DNA from: Calendula officinalis
Lineage: Eukaryota; Streptophyta; Magnoliopsida; Asterales; Asteraceae
Direction of reading: 5' to 3'
Assembly: GCA_963853835.1 (NCBI GenBank)
Contig: OY970824.1
Span: 3,415,001 to 3,479,000 of the forward strand
Length of the DNA stretch: 64,000 nucleotides
A model generated the notes under the pieces. It was not told the DNA's origin. It saw nothing but the letters and a program-made list of their open reading frames with translations, and did not search any database. Of this stretch, positions 58,146-64,000 are shown one piece after another (positions within the stretch are counted from its first letter, which is position 1; each line of letters begins with the position of its first letter). The translations under genes and the position numbers were made by a program.

Positions 58146-59205
58146 CCATGGCGTTTAAATCCAGTAGGGCATGCACATTTACCCTTTCACTATCCTGTTT
58201 AACAAAAAAATTGTTAAATTCTTATTAAAAAAAGAGATGGAAATATAGTTTATGAAGGGAATATGAAATTATGAACCGAGTATGAATGCCCATCTCGAGT
58301 TTCATGCCAACATCCTCCATTATTGATCTTGCGGCTTACTACAAACAGAGTAAGTTAACCAAACCAAATCAGGTGGTTAAGGTATTTTTAAAGTACATGA
58401 CAAATTGGAAATAGTCAAATAGTGACATTTTTATTAGCGGGATGATGTAGTCATTTAAAAACTAAATAGATGTTATAATAACCGATTTATTCATCACTGC
58501 ATTTAATCAAAGAGATTACCTTCACAAAAGGTATGACAATCTCCTTTAAAATGTACTCCATCAACCAATGGGCGTTCACAAACCCTACCACGAAAGTATC
58601 CTACACTACAAATTCATCCAATCAAAAAATCATAATCTAGAATAAGAATATGTAGCCTATCTATCTTGCATGCAGTTAAATTGACAATTTTGTCATGCCA
58701 ACAACCGCCATGGTTATCTGAACACTCATTTGTTTCAACATCTAAATTAAAATAATTAAAGTAACTAATCAATTCTTAATTACGTATAAATTGATGATTA
58801 TTAGCTTACCATCACTCAAACAAGCAGCTGGCTTCAAAACCAGCACAAATGACCTTCAGAACAGCACCATTTTCCAACTTTCCTGTCATCACAACATTTA
58901 TAATTTATCTATTTTTTGTATATGGTTCCAAAATTTATAACTCCACATAAAAATCTATAATTTTAAATTTCATACGTTTAGGAAGTTTTATGCAATAAAT
59001 ATGCACTTAGAGACATGACTTATTAGCTATTTTCTAAAATTCCGGTTTGATCCATTAGAGAGAAAACATAACCCGAATCGACCCATTAATGGATCAAAGA
59101 TAACACCTTTAAATTTAACAAATTCATGCATAATAACTAACCTTGGTATTGTCAGTTATTGATAACCAGCGTAGGCAATATAGTCACATGCACTAGCATT
59201 TTGGG

Positions 59206-61098
59206 AGTTCCATACCTTGAAAGTGAAAAAGCAATCTGGAATAACAAAATTAACAAATATGAATCACACAAACAAAAAACCAGGGCTTGCAAATAAAACA
59301 TCGATAAGACAAAACATACATTAACAGCTAAAAACCATAAACTAACAATAAACATACAAAACTACCTAAATAACTAAAGGAATATGCTATTAACTGAGTA
59401 GTCCAAAAACACATACCGGTAGGTGTAATTTCAATCGATTTTCCATGAGCAATAATGAAGAAACTTCAAGTTTCATTTTGACGACACTAAGAAAGGCATG
59501 TCTATGATGTTACTAATCTCTATTTTAATCTTACTTTTGGCCAAACACTCACATTATAGGCAATTTTACTATGTTAACATTTAAACTTGAGAAAAATTTA
59601 TAACAACGCACACAAAGTCATAAATCAGGTTAAAATGCTTCCAGGAATGTACACAATTAAAATCCTTTCGTCAACATCATATCACTACAATTACTTATTT
59701 GACAATAAATCTTTCAAATGATTGAGGACAAAAGTTCAAGCATATTTCAAAAGAAGCAAACTGAATACCTGCTTCAAGGGTTAATTATTCAAAAATATTG
59801 GTGCTGCAGCAATGAAATTTGATGCATCGTTTGCAAATACTGACATTGCAAACACACAAAAGTCTCTTTTTGGAGAAACAAATGAACCTAATAACCAATT
59901 CAAATTATGTGGCATGATTAGCTAACTTCCGACCAACTTTGATAAACTCACAAGTATAATTTGTTCCACATTTTATAAAGAAATGAAACGAAACAAAAAA
60001 AAGTAACTAAAAATCAATTGGGCTTCATAGTAATTTCATCGAATAGTTAGTATACACACGAAACAGGTTAACTACCGAAGGTATTACATGAGCATTTGTA
60101 GAAATTTGAAACTCAATTATCGAGTAAGACATCAGACTTGGACATGAAGAAATTACAGCTCTGAACCTTTTCAGATGAAACTCTACCATGACTGAAATCT
60201 GCTATGACAGTTTGAAAATTTATATACATATAGTTCAGCCTTTAGTAGACTCCAAAAATCGTTATTAGAATCGACAAATACTTACAATGGGAATGAAAAA
60301 CAACGATTATTTGAAGATCTTCATCCCGTTTGGCTTCTGAAAATCACAAAAGGGGGAAGAATGTTGAACGTAATTCATTAAAACACACCAACAACATAAA
60401 ATTAGTTGCAGCAACATCATCGACATCTTATTTATCTGAGGAACAATATATATTATCTGAAGAACATCTATATATCAGAGATATTTATACCAGAATTTGA
60501 AAATATAAGTAAATATAATACCAGATGCTCCTTCACCTACAACAGCAGGTATTTGGCATTACTCTTATGAAACAATTGATACCAGCTCAACCCTGAATCA
60601 CATAAAATCAAATGTAAAATATGATTTTACATTTGAGCTCTGATTTGATAGGTACCTTAAGGAAGAACGTAGATGAGAGAAGAAGAAGAGCGAAGATGAA
60701 AAAAAACCCTAATTTTTGCTATGATCGATAGGTAAGTTTAGGGAAGTTGACAATTGGAAAAACAGAGATTCATAGCAATACGAGTGTGAAAGGTATCAAT
60801 TGATGATTAACGAATTTGATATGGCGAATTTGATGCCTTCATGGCCTCACAATGCACAACGAATGCTTAAATTTGAAACGTATGAAAGGTATCAATTGAA
60901 ACGTACGCTTGAATTTGATTGAATTTAAGGAATAATACGTTACTCATTGAATCACAGCTTCATATGCATAACGAATTTGACTGAGCTTACGTGGACATTG
61001 AAAGCATATGTGGACTTATATGTGGCATTAGATGTGGCTTTTTAACTGCCACATGGCTTTATAAATTCAAAAAAAGTTTCGTTTATTAGATATAAAGA
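59206..61098. other. Right arm of the composite element with leader-like exons (minus)
   Basis: Minus-strand stretches bounded by splice-like signals occur at about 60720-60656 (CTCTTCTTCTTCTCTC leader, ending AAG/GTACCT), 60594-60527 and 60334-60286 (AG/AAGCCAAACGGGATGAAG, ending CATT/GTAAGT). They have no long frame, so they look like leader exons upstream of the receptor fragment. Near the end GCCACAT words recur several times in both orientations (60990-61060). Confidence 0.35.
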
Positions 61099-61406
61099 TA
61101 GGTGTTAATAATCCCAAATTTAAAAACGTAATTTTTGCTACTTGCTGTTATTATTATGGGTACGCATGTTAAATCCTATTTATACTCATAATTCTAATAC
61201 GTTTCCATAAAAAAGATTTACAATCAAAATTCGTTTGGGAGCAACCGAATAAATCAGGTAAAAACTGGGAAGTTCTTTTCTTCATATTAGCACACCTTCT
61301 TTAATAAAATATGGTTGCATAAAGTTTTTTTTTGCAGGATAATTTTTCTTCAACATCATTTATAAAGGTAATTGTATTTGCATATTATTTTTTGCTTAAC
61401 ATTGGT

Positions 61407-61534
61407 ATTGAGTCCTATCATTTGTGCCTATCCTTTGCCTACTAATACTTTTTCCTCATATCATCCTTTGATTTCGACACTTGTCATTATCAAATTACTA
61501 GGCACATAAGTAGCTACAAATAGTAGGACTCAAT
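61407..61534. mobile_element. MITE-like element with ATTGAGTCCTA ends
   Basis: ATTGAGTCCTATCATTTGT on the left and its inverse ACAAATAGTAGGACTCAAT on the right enclose about 90 bp. No coding. Confidence 0.6.
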
Positions 61535-61978
61535 ATCATTTCTCTTTTTTGCATCATGTAATTCATCTGCAAAAGAAAAAAATGGTCTGTGTTTTTGGTA
61601 ATCTGATTCATACTGTAATTTTATACTATGATTTTATTATTTTTCTCTTCATACATTAATTAAATACACTAATTAAATTAATGTGTTTTTCTCTTCATAC
61701 TAATTTTATTTTCATTTTTGTTCATAATTCTTCTGCAGCATATATAGAAACTGTAATATAGAAATAGCTGCCTCACAACTATGGACTCAAATTGACTTAA
61801 TTTGTTTGAGTTTTTATTTATTTTTAAAGATGAAGCATAATAACTTTTATGTGGCATTAGTTCAGTATCCTAAATTTGCTACCCATATGTATTTTTTAAC
61901 TACTATAGTCAATAATTTGACTTATTCCTGACAGCAGGATTATCTTTAAGTTTTAAGTTTAAAATTTTAAGGTTTTTT

Positions 61979-62071
61979 AAAGGGAGGTGATTCGTACAGA
62001 GCAGTATTTATCCATACAGAGCAATTTCATCTCAAATGACAATTATGCACTACATTAATCACCTCCCTTTT
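61979..62071. mobile_element. Short MITE-like element with AAGGGAGGTGATT ends
   Basis: A perfect 13-bp inverted repeat AAGGGAGGTGATT / AATCACCTCCCTT encloses about 67 bp, which itself holds ACAGAGCA twice. Confidence 0.6.
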
Positions 62072-63530
62072 TTAAACCAGGTATGACTTTGAGTCAACAT
62101 ATTATTGGGTTTATGGTTACTGTTTCTATAAAACCGCATTCTTAAGTATATGTTGTTGGGTTTTAGCATAAACATATCACAAGATATTTGTAAGAGAAAT
62201 GAATCTTCCAAAACAACTATATGGGTAAATATAAAATAACCATGTATATATATCTCCTCTGACGTGCACAGTCAATTTGGTAGAAAATTGACTTATTTTG
62301 TGTTTTATGTAATTTTTTTAAAGAATTTAAATCTATAAAAAGCATGGTAGAATTTAGGGTTGTATTGACTATATAGTAACTATTTGAATTTATAATTTTC
62401 GAAACTTTACAGTTTAACTAGCCTATTTGACTGTATAATTTAATAGTTAGGGTTAGGCTAGAATTATGGTTGAATACTTAGACCCATAAAGATCATGTAT
62501 GTTAGCTTGTGTTATTTTACAAATTTATCATTTATGTATCCATGCGTTTTTTTGATTATGTGACTTTGTTAGAGTGAGTCTAATCATTTTAAAAGTATCA
62601 AGTAGATTAAACTTCTATTTATTAACTAGATTATAACATGTGAAGTGTTAATAAAACTTAATGATTTTATTCAAATGTTTACATAAGAAAGGAGCTCTTG
62701 ACGTCCTAAGTTTTTGTACGGTAACCATAACTTCAATCTCTTTTCTATAGATTACTATTTCCAGTTTTAACAATAAAAGATGTTATGACAATTTTATGAT
62801 TTTATTATATGTAACCATGCATCTTGATGTTTTTACATTTAAATTTCAATATTTACATTACAAAAATATTTTAAATTTAAATTCTAAAAAAGTTCTCATT
62901 TCTCTTGGGCACAAGTTTTTAGAAGAAAGTTAGTGATGAGATCATTCGTAATACTTATGAATAAAACATAAGGTTAGAATGGAGAGAAAAGTATTTTATT
63001 GGTGGAATTATTGGTAATAATATTAATTTATTAAGTGGGCTCCTCAAATTTAAGAAATGAGAACTTTTTTGGGGACAGAATTTTAAGGAGAAATCAGAAC
63101 TTTTTTGTGGGACGGTTGGAGTATATAATAATCGTACAAGTGACAATACACATTTTTTCTTATATGACTATTAATTATTAAAAGTCAATGTCAATCATTA
63201 TCAGAGGTTAGTCTGCATTTGAGAGGGTCAATGTTTATACATGAACTATTATATGTAGGGTAAAATTTTGAAATACTAATAGAAGATAATAGGTGATCTA
63301 CCAAATAAAACTTTAAATGTTGTATTCAAAGAATGTCTTTAAAATTTTATCTTAACTTTTTTTTTTTTTGTTAAAGATATATTTTTATATAAAGATTTAT
63401 TATTAGCAATGTTTTATTTGTTTTATTTAATTTTATTTGTTATTCTACTTTTATCATTTTATTAATATTTTGACTCATAATACTATAATTTGTAAGCTTG
63501 AATCCCTAATTGTGTTATGTATGCATTATA

Positions 63531-63843
63531 CTTCATCCGATTCAAAATAAGTGATACACTTTCTTTTTTGGGGTGATTCAAAATAAGTGATACACTTTGA
63601 AAAATTACCTTATTTGGCAAAAAATAGTGGGTCCCTCACCCACTAACTATCTACTTTAACAAAGTGAAATGACCTCTTTACCCTTACTTTTTACTTTAAA
63701 CATCATTAATCCTACTTTATTCAAAAAATGTGGGACCCATTATCCACTAACCATCCAATTAATCTAATTAACCACCATTATAATCTTTTGCCTAAAAAAC
63801 CGTGAAACCCAAAGTGTATCACTTATTTTGAATCGGAGGAAGT
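63531..63843. mobile_element. Stowaway-like MITE with near-perfect 33-bp TIRs
   Basis: ACTTCATCCGATTCAAAATA with AGTGATACACTTT on the left, the same inverted on the right with one mismatch, and TA flanks. The left repeat core GATTCAAAATAAGTGATACA is present twice in direct orientation. Same family as 49759-50056. Confidence 0.85.
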
Positions 63844-63932
63844 GTATATTAATTACGTATATTTTAAAGTCACATAATTAACGATTAATTTTTTTAAGTT
63901 TTATATAGATTATGTTCAGCAAAATAATTGAC

Positions 63933-63963
63933 AACCCGTGATTTTTCACGGGTTATAACCTAG
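63933..63963 (+). mobile_element. Helitron 3' terminus (5' partner not identified)
   Basis: AACCCGTG-ATTTTT-CACGGGTT forms an 8-bp hairpin, followed after 5 nt by CTAG and then T. This is the standard Helitron 3' end. The body lies to the left; a start at 52332 is possible but unproven. Confidence 0.75.
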
Positions 63964-64000
63964 TATACACATATATGAAACCAATATTTACACACGCGTG

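Larger units (their letters stand above)
52960..59205 (-). pseudogene. VSR: Vacuolar sorting receptor fragment, split and inactivated
   Basis: Minus-strand exons in order: ~59205-59142 (VTILPTLVINN, then stop), 58882-58810 (KLENGAVLKVICAGFEA), 58741-58665 (VETNECSDNHGGCWHDK), 58600-58520 (DTFRGRVCERPLVDGVHF), 58338-58277 (INNGGCWHETRDGHSYS), 58194-58146 (KCACPTGFKRHG), then after the inserted DNA 53110-52960 (YKEKKACQCPECSCKN, LYMRDHD). This is the EGF-repeat region of plant receptors that sort vacuolar proteins at the trans-Golgi. The N-terminal PA domain, transmembrane segment and tail are absent. Lesions: CGA-to-TGA stop, a stop near SCLFE, a splice donor changed from GT to AT at 58664, lost cysteines, and the insertion 53157-58145. 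Confidence 0.88.
52332..61098. mobile_element. Composite element with inverted ends carrying receptor exons and a retroelement
   Basis: The left end TCTATATTATAATAAAACAA and the right end, read inverted, TCTTTATATCTAATAAACGA are similar, and the similarity continues inside (TTTATA-GCCA-TG-CA). Both sit after an A on their own strand. Between them are exons of a vacuolar sorting receptor on the minus strand and a copia-derived insertion. The ends resemble Helitron 5' ends, but two facing each other fit a TIR element better; no target duplication was seen. Boundaries and unity of the element are inference. Confidence 0.45.
61099..63930. other. AT-rich DNA with MITEs, no gene
   Basis: Apart from the MITEs listed, no gene or RNA is recognised. 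Some or all of it may be the body of the Helitron whose 3' end is at 63963. Confidence 0.45.

Overview
This is plant nuclear DNA. Genes carry GT-AG introns, the families are plant-specific (PAR1, FLN1, SUVH, D-type cyclin, SUPERMAN-class zinc finger, vacuolar sorting receptor), and the intergenic DNA is AT-rich and full of plant transposons (Athila gypsy, copia, Helitron, CACTA, Stowaway-like MITEs). A nuclear copy of plastid trnF-GAA is also present. The retroelement proteins remind me of elements common in Asteraceae, so an asterid eudicot is my guess; the sequence alone does not prove it.

Layout. 1-0.4 kb: first coding exon of an actin gene on the minus strand, leaving the window. 2.2-8.3 kb: decayed Helitron remnant (5' end, last part of its helicase) holding a 2.55-kb solo LTR with a perfect 5-bp target duplication, plus a gypsy RT scrap. 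9.3-10.4 kb: intact three-exon PAR1 gene (minus) with a MITE in intron 2. 11.0 kb: plastid trnF insertion. 11.9-14.35 kb: intact 11-exon TPR-like gene (minus). 15.1-27.66 kb: complete Athila-type Ty3/gypsy element with two 1342-bp LTRs, 5-bp TSD, tRNA-Asp primer site, gag, pol and a third ORF. 28.1-30.0 kb: D-type cyclin gene (minus) broken by a 4-bp insertion. 31.3-33.7 kb: eight-exon GID4 gene (minus). 34.5-37.8 kb: Has1/DDX18-type DEAD-box helicase (plus). 38.8-40.3 kb: FLN1, a plastid pfkB-like protein (plus). 42.0-44.1 kb: intronless-CDS SUVH histone methyltransferase (minus). 45.3-45.9 kb: complete small Helitron. 50.4-51.2 kb: SUPERMAN-class C2H2 repressor (plus). 52.1-64 kb: nested mobile DNA, where exons of a vacuolar sorting receptor lie between inverted element ends and are split by a copia-derived insertion without pol. 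A second Helitron 3' end lies at the right edge.

The host genes are independent plant genes, not an operon. Themes are plastid gene expression (FLN1), rRNA processing (DEAD helicase), cell-cycle control (cyclin D), ubiquitin ligase substrate recognition (GID4), chromatin (SUVH) and transcriptional repression (zinc finger). The two small intact genes and the TPR gene were assembled exon by exon; all junctions keep frame.

The least explained structure is at 55.0-56.7 kb inside the copia-derived block: six copies of a ~58-bp motif, each with an internal hairpin, where one copy has a different but still perfectly paired stem, next to three 43-bp repeats with a second perfect hairpin. I could run no searches, so family names come from recognising motifs by eye.
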